A DNA stretch of 32,322 nt from JAJUJL01 sp041736465 (GCA_041736465.1 JBGSTO010000659.1:1-32322), one strand, 5' to 3'. Shown: positions 23,063-31,954, counted from the stretch's first letter. Notes: generated from the sequence alone by a model not told the origin. A program made the numbers and translations.

Positions 23063-24577
23063 ATGATGGATCCAAAATATATCGTGAAGATGTTGGGCAT
23101 CGCAAAATCCTTTCCGGGCGTGGTAGCCCTTGAGGATGTTGACTTCTTGTTGAGAGCAGGAGAGATCCACGCCCTGATGGGAGAGAACGGGGCAGGGAAG
23201 TCCACTCTCATCAAGATATTAACGGGTGTGGAACAGCCTGACACAGGCAAGATCGAGTTGGATGGAAAGCTTGTCCAGGTGCGGTCCCCTCGGCACTCCC
23301 AGGAGCTTGGGATCAGCACGGTTTATCAAGAAATTAATCTCTGTACCAATATCTCGATTGCCGAGAACATCATGCTGGGACATGAGCCTTATCGTTTCGG
23401 AAGCATTCAATGGGGAAAGATGAACGAATTGGCTCGAAAGGCGATCAACCGGTTGAATATCGATGTTGATGTAACCCAGCCGATGGGAAATTACTCTGTT
23501 GCCATCCAGCAAATGGTCGCCATTACACGCGCCCTGGAAATCCTGTCTACCAAAGTTTTGATTTTAGACGAACCCACCTCCAGCCTTGATATTCACGAAA
23601 CGAACCTGCTCTTCGCCGTAATGCGTAAGCTAAAGAGCGAAGGTATTGGTATTATTTTCATCACTCATTTTTTGGATCAGGTTTATCAGATCGCAGATCG
23701 GATTACGGTCCTACGGAACGGAAAGCTGGTGGGTACATATGATGCTTCTTCCCTGCCGCGCTTTGAGCTGGTTGCCAAAATGCTGGGACGCAGTTTGACC
23801 GAGTTGGAAGCCATATCAAAGGTGAAGTCTCATGAAGAAGAGAAGAAGGACAAACAACATTTGGTGGAGGCAAAGGGTCTGGGGCGGACAGGCTCGTTGG
23901 AGCCAGTGGATCTGGAATTAAATGCTAACGAAGTTTTGGGTATTGCCGGGTTGTTGGGTTCTGGACGTACAGAACTGGCAGGTTTGATCTTTGGGATCGA
24001 TATTCCAGATAGCGGTTCCCTGATTGTTGACGGTGAGCGGGTGACTGGCTTTTCTCCCCTGGAATCTCTCAAGCGTGGAATTGCCCTGTGCCCTGAAGAT
24101 CGCAAGGCAGAAGGGATTATAGGCGATCTGACCATCCGCGAAAATATCATCCTCGCATTGCAGGCACGCTATGGATGGTTTAAATTCCTTTCCACTCAGA
24201 AGCAAAATGAGATTGCTGAAGAGTATATCCGGTTGTTGGGAATTGTTACACCTTCCCCTGAGCAGCTGGTCAAGAATTTAAGCGGCGGCAACCAACAGAA
24301 GGTGATCCTTGCTCGTTGGCTTGCAACGAATCCCAGGGTTCTCATCTTGGATGAACCGACCCGTGGAATCGACGTGGGAGCGAAAACCGAAATTCAAAGA
24401 CTGGTGATGAAATTGGCAGAGGAGGGCAAATCGTGTGTTTTCATCTCCTCTGAATTAGAAGAAGTATTGCGAATCAGCCACCGTGTTGCGGTATTACGCG
24501 ATCGAAGGAAGGTGGCTGAATACTCTAGCGGTGTAGATGATAGGACCATCATCCACACAATGGCGGGGGAAGCATGA
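23063..24577 (+). CDS. ytfR: Sugar ABC transporter ATPase (tandem domains)
   Basis: The 504-residue protein has two ABC domains as in RbsA, AraG and YtfR. The first has Walker A GENGAGKST (40-48) and Walker B LILDEPTSSLD, with a degenerate signature (YSVAIQQMV). The second has a degenerate Walker A (GLLGSGRTE), a good signature LSGGNQQK and Walker B LILDEPTRGID. This asymmetry is normal for the family. It powers import through the two permeases encoded next. Its stop overlaps the first permease start (ATGA). Confidence 0.93.
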   Translation: MMDPKYIVKMLGIAKSFPGVVALEDVDFLLRAGEIHALMGENGAGKSTLIKILTGVEQPDTGKIELDGKLVQVRSPRHSQELGISTVYQEINLCTNISIAENIMLGHEPYRFGSIQWGKMNELARKAINRLNIDVDVTQPMGNYSVAIQQMVAITRALEILSTKVLILDEPTSSLDIHETNLLFAVMRKLKSEGIGIIFITHFLDQVYQIADRITVLRNGKLVGTYDASSLPRFELVAKMLGRSLTELEAISKVKSHEEEKKDKQHLVEAKGLGRTGSLEPVDLELNANEVLGIAGLLGSGRTELAGLIFGIDIPDSGSLIVDGERVTGFSPLESLKRGIALCPEDRKAEGIIGDLTIRENIILALQARYGWFKFLSTQKQNEIAEEYIRLLGIVTPSPEQLVKNLSGGNQQKVILARWLATNPRVLILDEPTRGIDVGAKTEIQRLVMKLAEEGKSCVFISSELEEVLRISHRVAVLRDRRKVAEYSSGVDDRTIIHTMAGEA

Positions 24578-25668
24578 AAAACATATCTGAGGTTTTGAAA
24601 AAATTTCGTGAAAGCCGATTGTTCTGGCCCTTGGTGGCATTGGCTCTAATACTGATCTTCGATGCGATTGTCGAGCCCGGATTCTTTGAGCTTGGGATCA
24701 TCGATGACCCCGTCTACGGGAAACATTTGTACGGCAATTTGATCGATGTGTTCAAAAATGGCGCCCCGCTCATGCTGGTGGCGATCGGGATGACGTTGGT
24801 GATCGCTACAGGAGGGATCGATCTTTCCGTGGGAGCAGTGATTGCCATATCAGCGGCGATGGGTGCGGTATTGATCAACCCGGCTCTTGGTAATCAACTC
24901 ATTACGAATGATATCCTCACCAAAAACGCTACAAACACTCCTTTGCCGATCATTGTCCTGGCTAATTTGGCGGCGGGCACGTTGTGCGGTTTGTGGAATG
25001 GTCTCCTGGTTTCCAGGGGAAGGATCCAACCGATGGTTGCCACACTCATCTTGATGGTGGCAGGTCGTGGCATTGCCCAACTCATCACAAACGGGCAGAT
25101 CATGACTATATATTACACTCCCTATTTCTGGTTCGGGAACGGATATATCCTCGGGTTGCCTGTATCCATTTATATTGTGCTCCTTGTCTTCGTGCTTGGG
25201 TGGGTATTGGTGCGCAAGACATCCATCGGATTGTTCATCGAGTCGGTTGGAATCAATTCGAAATCCAGCTTCTACAGCGGCATCAATGAAAAAAACGTAA
25301 AACTTCTGGCCTACACCTTCTGCGGGTTTTGCGCTGCCATTGCCGGACTTATCCTCAGTTCCTATGTTCATAGCGCTGATGGTAATAACAACGGCCTGAA
25401 CTATGAACTGGATGCGATCTTGGCCGTCGTCATTGGCGGAACGTTGATGACCGGCGGGCGGTTCTCCCTGCTGGCCAGTGTCATTGGGGCTGCGGTCATC
25501 TGGACGTTCACTGTGACGATTTATACATTGGGAATACCGGCGAATGCGTTGTTGGCCGCCAAGGCAGTACTGGTCATGCTTGTAATCTTCCTGTATTCCG
25601 ATTACAGCCGTCGATTGATGAGTAGAATATTCGAACGAAAAGGATCTCAACATGGTGCAGCGACTTAA
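24574..25668 (+). CDS. ytfT: Sugar ABC transporter permease 1
   Basis: The 364-residue membrane protein of the RbsC/YtfT class carries GMTLVIATGGIDLSVGAV, the family hallmark in the second to third membrane segments, and the LDAILAVVIGGTLMTGGRFS block near the C-terminus. About ten membrane segments are predicted by eye. It is coupled by 4 bases to the ATPase gene and overlaps the second permease by 17 bases, as expected for a heterodimeric channel. Confidence 0.93.
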   Translation: MKNISEVLKKFRESRLFWPLVALALILIFDAIVEPGFFELGIIDDPVYGKHLYGNLIDVFKNGAPLMLVAIGMTLVIATGGIDLSVGAVIAISAAMGAVLINPALGNQLITNDILTKNATNTPLPIIVLANLAAGTLCGLWNGLLVSRGRIQPMVATLILMVAGRGIAQLITNGQIMTIYYTPYFWFGNGYILGLPVSIYIVLLVFVLGWVLVRKTSIGLFIESVGINSKSSFYSGINEKNVKLLAYTFCGFCAAIAGLILSSYVHSADGNNNGLNYELDAILAVVIGGTLMTGGRFSLLASVIGAAVIWTFTVTIYTLGIPANALLAAKAVLVMLVIFLYSDYSRRLMSRIFERKGSQHGAAT

Positions 25669-26635
25669 ACCCTTATTGTGGCGTCACGGACCGGTGCTGA
25701 CCACGGTATCGATCTTCATTGTGGCCTACTTTATCGGAAGCAGGATGTATCCTGCCATGCAAAAGCCGCAGGTATTTTTCAACTTATTTATTAACAATGG
25801 TAGTTTGTTACTTGTTTCTATTGGGATGACACTGGTCATCCTCACTGGCGGGATCGATCTTTCAGTGGGAGGGGTTCTTGCATTGACAACTGTTGCCTCG
25901 GCAGCATTACTCAAGAATGGGATGAGCCCTTTACTTGTGATCCCATTGATGATCGTGATGGGTGTAGTGTTTGGAGGGCTTTTAGGTTCCATCATTCAGT
26001 ATCTTAGAGTGCAACCTTTTATTGCCACGCTTATGGGGCTCTTCTTTGCCCGTGGTATGGCGTACATCATTAGCCTGACTTCTGTTACAATTACTGATGG
26101 TCTATACAAAAAGCTGGCATTGACCCCGGTCTATATTCCTTTCATTCAAAAAACATATATCTACCTTCCTACCTTGGTGGCGCCGATCATGCTGCTGGTG
26201 GCGACTTATCTGATTTTCTTCACGCGGTTTGGCCGCACAATCTACGCAATTGGGAACAACGAACAGTCTGCCTTATTAATGGGCTTATCTGTAGCCCGCA
26301 CAAAGATCGCTGTCTACGCCTTTAGCGGTCTTTGCTCCGCTCTGGCTGGTCTCGTCTTCAGCATGTCCCTGCTTGCCGGTTATGGACAATTTGCGACAGG
26401 CATGGAACTTGACGCCATTGCCTCAGTCGTGATGGGCGGTACCTCGTTGAGCGGCGGCGTTGGAAATGTGGTCGGCACTCTGTTCGGGGTGTTGATCAAC
26501 AGCACAATCGTATCAATTCTCCAATTTAATGGCAGCTTGAGCTCATGGTGGACTCGCATTGCTGTTGGTGTGCTGACCTTGATCGCTATCGGAATTCAAA
26601 GCCTGTTCTATTTGAAGCGAAAGAATTCATCCTAA
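25652..26635 (+). CDS. yjfF: Sugar ABC transporter permease 2
   Basis: The 327-residue membrane protein of the RbsC/YjfF class repeats the hallmark SIGMTLVILTGGIDLSVGGV and has MELDAIASVVMGGTSLSGGVG near the C-terminus. It overlaps permease 1 by 17 bases; AAAAGGATC within the permease 1 gene is its ribosome binding site. It should form the channel with permease 1. The kinase gene starts 2 bases after its stop. Confidence 0.93.
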   Translation: MVQRLKPLLWRHGPVLTTVSIFIVAYFIGSRMYPAMQKPQVFFNLFINNGSLLLVSIGMTLVILTGGIDLSVGGVLALTTVASAALLKNGMSPLLVIPLMIVMGVVFGGLLGSIIQYLRVQPFIATLMGLFFARGMAYIISLTSVTITDGLYKKLALTPVYIPFIQKTYIYLPTLVAPIMLLVATYLIFFTRFGRTIYAIGNNEQSALLMGLSVARTKIAVYAFSGLCSALAGLVFSMSLLAGYGQFATGMELDAIASVVMGGTSLSGGVGNVVGTLFGVLINSTIVSILQFNGSLSSWWTRIAVGVLTLIAIGIQSLFYLKRKNSS

Positions 26636-26636
26636 G

Positions 26637-28244
26637 ATGAACATGAACCGAAACGATATTAAAAAAGCAATTGAAAGCGGCACGACCGTGCTTGGCATCG
26701 AGCTCGGCTCGACGCGCATCAAAGCAGTGCTGATCGGCGAAGATCACATGCCAATCGCATCGGGAAGCCATGAGTGGGAGAACCGCTACGAAAGCGGCAT
26801 ATGGACATACAGCCTTGACGATGTGTGGGTGGGGTTGCAAGAATGTTTTCGGAATCTCAGCACCGAAGTGTCCGAGAAGTACAACACATCGCTCCAGACG
26901 ATTGGCGCCATCGGCTTCAGCGCCATGATGCACGGCTATCTGGCATTCGACAAGGACGGAAATTTACTCGTCCCGTTTCGTACATGGCGCAACACCATCA
27001 CCGGAGAGGCGTCAGAAAAGCTCACCGAATTGTTCCAGTTCAACATCCCCCAGCGCTGGAGCATTGCCCACCTCTGCCAGGCGATCTTGAACAAAGAACC
27101 CCACGTCAAGGATATCAGCCATTTGACTACGCTGGCAGGCTATGTGCATTGGAAATTGACGGGGCAAAAGGTGTTGGGAGTGGGCGAAGCCTCGGGCATG
27201 TTCCCCATCGATAGCAAGACCAATGACTACGATGAACGCATGCTCGAGTTGTTCAACGAGCGGTTCGAAGTGGAAAAGCCCCCATGGAAACTTCAGGATA
27301 TCCTGCCCAACGTCCTCCTCGCAGGAGATGCGGCAGGCGTCCTGATCAAAGAAGGCGCAAGGCTGCTCGATCCCACAGGAGGACTGCAGGCGGGCATCCC
27401 ACTCTGTCCACCAGAAGGGGACGCAGGCACGGGCATGGTCGCAACCAACAGTGTTGCAGAGCGGACCGGCAACGTTTCCGCAGGAACATCCGTCTTTGCC
27501 ATGATCGTGCTGGAAAAAGCCCTGTCGAAGCTCTACCCTGAGATTGATATGGTAACAACGCCCACCGGCAAGCCTGTGGCTATGGTGCACAGCAACAACT
27601 GCACATCCGATCTCAATGCATGGGTTGGTCTGTTCCAGGAATTCACCGATGCGCTTGGCGTGGAGATCAGCCAAACCAAACTCTTTGAAATGCTGTATCA
27701 AAAGGCACTCACAGGCGACACGGATGCTGGTGGCCTCCTTGCCTACAATTATCTTTCGGGCGAGCATATCACACATCTTGAAGAGGGTCGCCCGCTGTTC
27801 GTACGCACACCGGAAAGCCGTTTTACCCTTGCGAACTTCATGCGTGTGCATCTATTCTCGGCGCTCGGTGCGTTGAAGATCGGGTTGGATATCCTCTTTG
27901 AACAAGAGCAAGTCCAAATTGACCAAATCCTCGGTCATGGCGGCTTCTTTAAAACCAAGGATGTCGGTCAAAGGATCATGGCGGCGGCGATGAACGTGCC
28001 CGTTTCTGTGATGGAGACCGCTGGCGAGGGCGGCGCATGGGGGATTGCCCTGCTCGCCTCTTATTTGCTCCATAAGGCAGCCAACGAACCTCTGGAGGCT
28101 TATCTCTCCAGCAAAGTCTTCGCAGGAGAAAATTGCACGACGATCGCACCTGTTGAGAGCGATATCGCTGGCTTTACGGAGTTTATGGAGCGCTACAAAA
28201 AGGGGCTGGCCATCGAACGAGCCGCTGTGGATGGGCTGAGGTAA
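26637..28244 (+). CDS. FGGY-family carbohydrate kinase, probable L-ribulokinase
   Basis: The 535-residue protein has the sugar-kinase fold: an N-terminal phosphate loop GIELGSTRIKAVLIG, GAIGFSAMMHG, the GYVHWKLTG segment and, in the C-terminal half, GNVSAGTSVFAMIVLE and the ILGHGGFFKT-to-AGEGGAWGIALLAS adenosine-binding region. It is not the classical AraB type (which starts with an LDFGSDSVR-like motif), but belongs to a different FGGY branch often annotated only as carbohydrate kinase. Its place directly before araD and araA makes L-ribulose the likely substrate, replacing AraB. The start is 2 bases after the permease stop, so translation is coupled. Confidence 0.85.
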   Translation: MNMNRNDIKKAIESGTTVLGIELGSTRIKAVLIGEDHMPIASGSHEWENRYESGIWTYSLDDVWVGLQECFRNLSTEVSEKYNTSLQTIGAIGFSAMMHGYLAFDKDGNLLVPFRTWRNTITGEASEKLTELFQFNIPQRWSIAHLCQAILNKEPHVKDISHLTTLAGYVHWKLTGQKVLGVGEASGMFPIDSKTNDYDERMLELFNERFEVEKPPWKLQDILPNVLLAGDAAGVLIKEGARLLDPTGGLQAGIPLCPPEGDAGTGMVATNSVAERTGNVSAGTSVFAMIVLEKALSKLYPEIDMVTTPTGKPVAMVHSNNCTSDLNAWVGLFQEFTDALGVEISQTKLFEMLYQKALTGDTDAGGLLAYNYLSGEHITHLEEGRPLFVRTPESRFTLANFMRVHLFSALGALKIGLDILFEQEQVQIDQILGHGGFFKTKDVGQRIMAAAMNVPVSVMETAGEGGAWGIALLASYLLHKAANEPLEAYLSSKVFAGENCTTIAPVESDIAGFTEFMERYKKGLAIERAAVDGLR

Positions 28245-28248
28245 AAAT

Positions 28249-28950
28249 ATGTTAGCAGGATTGAAAGAACAGGTATTCCGGGCAAATCTCCTGCTTCCCA
28301 GGCATGGCCTTGTCACCTTTACCTGGGGCAATGTATCAGGAATCGACAGGAAATTGGGGCTGATGGTTATCAAACCCTCGGGGGTTACCTATGAGGAAAT
28401 GGCGGCCGAGGATATGGTGGTCGTGGAAGTGGGAACGGGAAAGGTGGTGGAAGGAAGTTTGAAACCTTCTTCCGATACACCGACGCATCTCGTCCTCTAT
28501 CAAGCGTTTTCCAATATTGGCGGTATTGTACACACTCACAGCCGTTGGGCAACGAGCTTTGCACAGGCAGGCCGTGTAATCATGGCGCTCGGTACAACGC
28601 ATGCTGATTATTTCTATGGCGAGATCCCATGCACCCGTAGGCTGACAAAAGATGAGATCCAGGGTGAATATGAAAAGGAAACAGGCCTGGTGATCAAAGA
28701 GACATTCCAGGGGAAAGACCCCGATGCCATCCCCGCCGTGCTCGTTCACAGCCATGGTCCATTTGTGTGGGGCTCTGATCCTATGGACGCCGTCCACAAT
28801 GCTGTGGTGTTGGAAGAGGTCGCGTTCATGAACTTCCATACCATGCTGCTCGAGCCGGGCATTTCGCCGATGCAGCAGGAATTGTTGGATCAGCACTATT
28901 CGAGAAAGCATGGCGCAAACGCCTATTATGGACAGACAAAAAAGTCGTAA
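28249..28950 (+). CDS. araD: L-ribulose-5-phosphate 4-epimerase
   Basis: The 233-residue class II aldolase-family protein converts L-ribulose 5-phosphate to D-xylulose 5-phosphate by a retro-aldol reaction. It has the metal ligands H95 and H97 (IVHTHS) and H169 (LVHSHGPF), catalytic D120 (THADYF), the phosphate-binding GNVSG (27-31) and KPSG, and D76 (SSDTPTH), all at or within two residues of the E. coli positions. It lies 4 bases after the kinase stop. Confidence 0.96.
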   Translation: MLAGLKEQVFRANLLLPRHGLVTFTWGNVSGIDRKLGLMVIKPSGVTYEEMAAEDMVVVEVGTGKVVEGSLKPSSDTPTHLVLYQAFSNIGGIVHTHSRWATSFAQAGRVIMALGTTHADYFYGEIPCTRRLTKDEIQGEYEKETGLVIKETFQGKDPDAIPAVLVHSHGPFVWGSDPMDAVHNAVVLEEVAFMNFHTMLLEPGISPMQQELLDQHYSRKHGANAYYGQTKKS

Positions 28951-28965
28951 ATGGGAGACATCATC

Positions 28966-30471
28966 ATGATTGACTTGACCCAGTATGAAGTCTGGTTTGT
29001 GACCGGCAGCCAGCACCTGTATGGTCCCAAGACACTCGAAATCGTCGCCCAGCACTCCCGTGAAATCGCGGCAGCGATGGGCGCATCGAAGCACATGCCT
29101 GTTAAAGTGGTATTCAAGCCTGTTCTCACAACACCCGACGCCATCCGCGAGTTGTGCCTCGAAGCGAATTCATCCAGGAGCTGCATCGGGCTTATCGCAT
29201 GGATGCACACCTTCTCCCCTGCCAAGATGTGGATCGCAGGCTTGACCCTGCTTAAAAAACCGTTCGCGCATTTGCACACGCAGTACAATCGTGAAATCCC
29301 GTGGTCTGAGATCGATATGGACTTCATGAACCTTAACCAGGCTGCACATGGCGACCGTGAGTTCGGCTTCATTGGCAGCCGCCTGCGCATTGAGCGCAAG
29401 GTGGTGGTGGGCCACTGGCAGGATGACAGCACTCAAGCCGAAATCGGCGTGTGGGCGCGAGCTGCATCCGCATGGGCAGATTGGCAGGGAATGAAAGTCG
29501 CCCGCTTCGGTGACAACATGCGCGATGTCGCGGTCACCGAAGGCGATAAAGTACAGGCACAGATCCAATTTGGCTATGATGTGTACGGCTACGGCATTGG
29601 CGATCTGGTCAAGGTAGTCAACGAAGCCAGCGATGCAGAAGTGGATAGGCTGGTTAAAACCTACATGGACGAATACGAAGTCGTCCCTGAACTCCGACCC
29701 GGTGGCGCGAAGCATGAGTCCCTGCGCGATGGCGCGCGCATCGAGATCGGTTTGCGTAACTTCCTCACGGCTGGCAATTTCAAAGCGTTCACCGACACAT
29801 TCGAAGATCTGCAGGGGCTGAAGCAGCTGCCCGGTCTCGCCGGCCAGCGTTTGATGAGCGCAGGCTACGGCTTCGGCGCGGAAGGCGACTGGAAGACCTC
29901 CGCGCTCGTGCGCGCCATGAAGGTTATGAATCACGGTATGCCGGGCGGCGTCAGCTTCATGGAAGATTACACCTATCACATGCACACCCAGGGTGATAAA
30001 GTGCTCGGCGCGCACATGCTTGAAATTTGCGAATCCATCGCGGCGCACAAACCCAGGCTGGAAATTCACCCACTCGGCATCGGCGGGAAGGAAGACCCCG
30101 TCCGCCTCGTCTTCGATGCGCAAACGGGTCCCGCGGTGGGCGCATCCATTGTCCACATGGGAGGGCGCTTCCGTATGGTTGCCAATGTCGTGGATGTCGT
30201 CCCGACGGATGCGCCGCTTCCCAAACTTCCGGTAGCGCGTGCATTGTGGATTCCGCGCCCGAACCTCAAAGTGGCTGGTGCAGCCTGGATCTATGCAGGC
30301 GGAGCGCATCACACCAGTTTCAGCTACTCGGTCACGGCTGAACATCTGCAAGACTTCGCTGACATGGCTGGAATCGAATTTTTGGTTATCGACGAGAATA
30401 CCAATGTGCAGGAATTCCGTGAGAAACTACGTTGGAATGATTTGTACTATCACTTGAACAAAGGTTTGTAA
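28966..30471 (+). CDS. araA: L-arabinose isomerase
   Basis: The 501-residue enzyme interconverts L-arabinose and L-ribulose with a divalent metal. The active-site residues fall on the E. coli numbers: E306 (GAEGDW), E333 (FMEDYTYH), H350 (GAHMLE) and H449 (GGAHHT). The ATG at 28966 is chosen over 28951 because GGGAGA (28954-28959) then acts as the ribosome binding site and the protein starts MIDLTQYEVWFVTGSQHLYG, the conserved N-terminus. It ends the operon and is followed by a strong hairpin. Confidence 0.97.
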   Translation: MIDLTQYEVWFVTGSQHLYGPKTLEIVAQHSREIAAAMGASKHMPVKVVFKPVLTTPDAIRELCLEANSSRSCIGLIAWMHTFSPAKMWIAGLTLLKKPFAHLHTQYNREIPWSEIDMDFMNLNQAAHGDREFGFIGSRLRIERKVVVGHWQDDSTQAEIGVWARAASAWADWQGMKVARFGDNMRDVAVTEGDKVQAQIQFGYDVYGYGIGDLVKVVNEASDAEVDRLVKTYMDEYEVVPELRPGGAKHESLRDGARIEIGLRNFLTAGNFKAFTDTFEDLQGLKQLPGLAGQRLMSAGYGFGAEGDWKTSALVRAMKVMNHGMPGGVSFMEDYTYHMHTQGDKVLGAHMLEICESIAAHKPRLEIHPLGIGGKEDPVRLVFDAQTGPAVGASIVHMGGRFRMVANVVDVVPTDAPLPKLPVARALWIPRPNLKVAGAAWIYAGGAHHTSFSYSVTAEHLQDFADMAGIEFLVIDENTNVQEFREKLRWNDLYYHLNKGL

Positions 30472-30478
30472 TTTACCG

Positions 30479-30520
30479 GAAGAGAGCCTCTTGAAACACA
30501 GAGGCTCTCTTCTAACTTTT
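30479..30520 (+). terminator. Terminator of the arabinose operon
   Basis: A perfect 13-base stem (GAAGAGAGCCTCT at 30479-30491 and AGAGGCTCTCTTC at 30500-30512) with an 8-base loop is followed by TAACTTTT, a moderate T tract. It begins 8 bases after the araA stop. Confidence 0.85.
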
Positions 30521-30642
30521 CGCCATGAACAAACGTATTCTCGTCAATCACTTCTTTCTTTTCACCTTGAACAAACGTACTCTCAACAATCTCTACCTTC
30601 TTTTCGCCATGTACAATCGTACTCTAACCAATCACTTCCTTC
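30517..30642 (+). repeat. Three tandem 42-base repeats
   Basis: Three copies of a 42-base unit start at 30517, 30559 and 30601; each opens with TTTTCRCCWTG, has ACAAWCGTAYTCT in the middle and closes with CWTTC. Copies differ at several positions, so the array is old. The unit length is 14 codons, and one open frame through it gives a 14-residue repeat, but that frame has no ribosome binding site and is probably not translated. The array lies between the araA terminator and the next small gene. Confidence 0.85.
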
Positions 30643-30727
30643 CGAAGGATCGGGTTACAATGGCTGTTATGCACATCTAAAATTGCCCTGGCTTTCAGCT
30701 CGCCGGTTTCTTGACCAAGGAGCACCT

Positions 30728-30985
30728 ATGCCTCGCTTAATACCAGCTTCTGAGAGAATTATCCTCGCCCGGGCTTTAATTCAGAAAGCCCGCGATCTGC
30801 CCGTCCCGGCCGGGAGTGGGAAGCACGATTTTTCTTACATCGCCCAGGTTAAAGCTGTGCTGCAGCAAGCACGCGACATGGTCAAATTTATCCCGTATAC
30901 CCCTAGCGCAACGGCCGAGATTAAAAGCGAAGTGACCAAAATATTTCAGGAGGCCGACCAGGCTGGTAAGGAAATTCTACGCTGA
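30728..30985 (+). CDS. Small hypothetical protein
   Basis: The protein has 85 residues. AAGGAGC (30717-30723) fixes the ATG at 30728; the longer open frame back to 30491 crosses the tandem repeats and is rejected. The sequence is helical and charged (MPRLIPASERIILARALIQ, then KHDFSYIAQVKAVLQQARDMVKFI, then TAEIKSEVTKIFQEADQAGKEIL), with a regular heptad-like spacing of hydrophobic residues, so a small helical bundle is likely. No family is recognised. A comM scrap starts one base after its stop. Confidence 0.7.
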   Translation: MPRLIPASERIILARALIQKARDLPVPAGSGKHDFSYIAQVKAVLQQARDMVKFIPYTPSATAEIKSEVTKIFQEADQAGKEILR

Positions 30986-30986
30986 T

Positions 30987-31019
30987 ACCAAATCTCAAAA
31001 GCGCATCTCTGTCCGCTGC
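30987..31019 (+). pseudogene. comM: comM micro-fragment 4
   Basis: These 33 bases match 12152-12185 of comM fragment 3 at 29 of 34 aligned positions, including the 12-base run AAAGCGCATCTC and the end CCGCTGC. They correspond to the codons for TKYPKRISGPL. A weaker likeness seems to continue for about 17 bases past the CGCTGC deletion point of fragment 3. One base is missing, so the frame is broken. Confidence 0.6.
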
Positions 31020-31042
31020 ATACCGTGCCGGGCTGCAGCGCT

Positions 31043-31840
31043 TCAAACGATCCCTCGGACAGCCCAGGCCCTGGCGCTCAGCTCAATGGGGCGGCCCTGC
31101 CTTGGCGCAAGACGCGACTCGAGTGTCATGCGGATTCGTTCGCGTACATCGTCGCTGACCGCGGCCAGATAGGTTGGGGCAGAGCCGGTATTACCGAGGA
31201 AGGGTCGCCAGTAGTCATCGAAGTTCTGGAAGACGGTTGGAATATCCAGGGCTTGAACTGTAACAGACTTGAGCTGATGGCGCTCGAACAGGGCCTGGAG
31301 CGGCCCGGGCTGGCACAACGGAAATCTCTCGCCCTGGTCGAGCCTGGCGGCATCCTGGCTCACAGAAATAGCAGCATCCCAGAAGTGCCGCATCATCTGC
31401 ATGCCGCCGGCGTAGTCCCAAACGTACAGCGCGACGCATCCGCCCGGTTTCGTGACGCGTACCATCTCTCGAGTCATGGCGTCGGGATCCCGCACAAAGT
31501 TGAGCACCAGGCCGGACACTGCCACGTCCCAGGCAGACGCCGTCCAGGGCAGGCGAGCGGCATCTCCGACCAGGAAATGGGCTCGCTGATCTCGAATGCG
31601 TTCCTGGGCCAGAGACACGAAGCCGTTCGACGAGTCAATACCGGAGACGGAAGCCGGCGTATCGAGGGTCAAGATCGTAGATACCAGTGCGCCTGTGCCG
31701 CAGCCTACGTCCGCCCAGGTGAGGCCTGGAGAAAGGGCGAGCCAGCGCAAAAAATGGGCGGCGACCTGCCGGCTCCACCGCCCGACGTACTGCTCGTATG
31801 CATGGGTGGAATCCCAGGATTCTGCGGATGGCTCAGTCAT
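31043..31840 (-). CDS. Class I SAM-dependent methyltransferase
   Basis: The 265-residue protein has the Rossmann-type methyltransferase motifs: motif I ADVGCGTGAL, the acidic end of strand 2 (GIDSS), motif II-like GDAARLPW and motif III RVTKPGGCVALYVWD. It belongs to the UbiE/COQ5-like or generic Methyltransf_11/25 group; the substrate is not evident. ATG 31840 is chosen; a TTG two codons upstream is also possible, and GAGGTG lies about 12 bases before the ATG. The gene is alone on its strand between the comM scrap and a dispersed repeat. Confidence 0.9.
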   Translation of the reverse strand: MTEPSAESWDSTHAYEQYVGRWSRQVAAHFLRWLALSPGLTWADVGCGTGALVSTILTLDTPASVSGIDSSNGFVSLAQERIRDQRAHFLVGDAARLPWTASAWDVAVSGLVLNFVRDPDAMTREMVRVTKPGGCVALYVWDYAGGMQMMRHFWDAAISVSQDAARLDQGERFPLCQPGPLQALFERHQLKSVTVQALDIPTVFQNFDDYWRPFLGNTGSAPTYLAAVSDDVRERIRMTLESRLAPRQGRPIELSARAWAVRGIV

Positions 31841-31954
31841 AAACAATCAAGCACCTCGGTTGTTCTTCCCGTGATAAAGGCATTGGCGCAGTCCTTTTGA
31901 CCGATTGAGACGATGATATTCATGGATTTCTCAAGTTCCCAGATCCTTTTTGAT

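Noticed and set aside
29170..30351. Minus-strand frame of 393 residues
   Set aside because: It lies wholly opposite araA, whose active-site residues match the known enzyme; it is a composition shadow.
30517..30642. CRISPR array
   Set aside because: The 42-base units are directly adjacent without unique spacers and differ from each other; no cas gene is present.
30491..30985. Long frame with three 14-residue repeats fused to the small helical protein
   Set aside because: Its start lies inside the araA terminator hairpin and it has no ribosome binding site; the ATG at 30728 has a good one.
31025..31900. Plus-strand frame of 291 residues
   Set aside because: It is the antisense shadow of the methyltransferase, whose motifs are clear on the minus strand.
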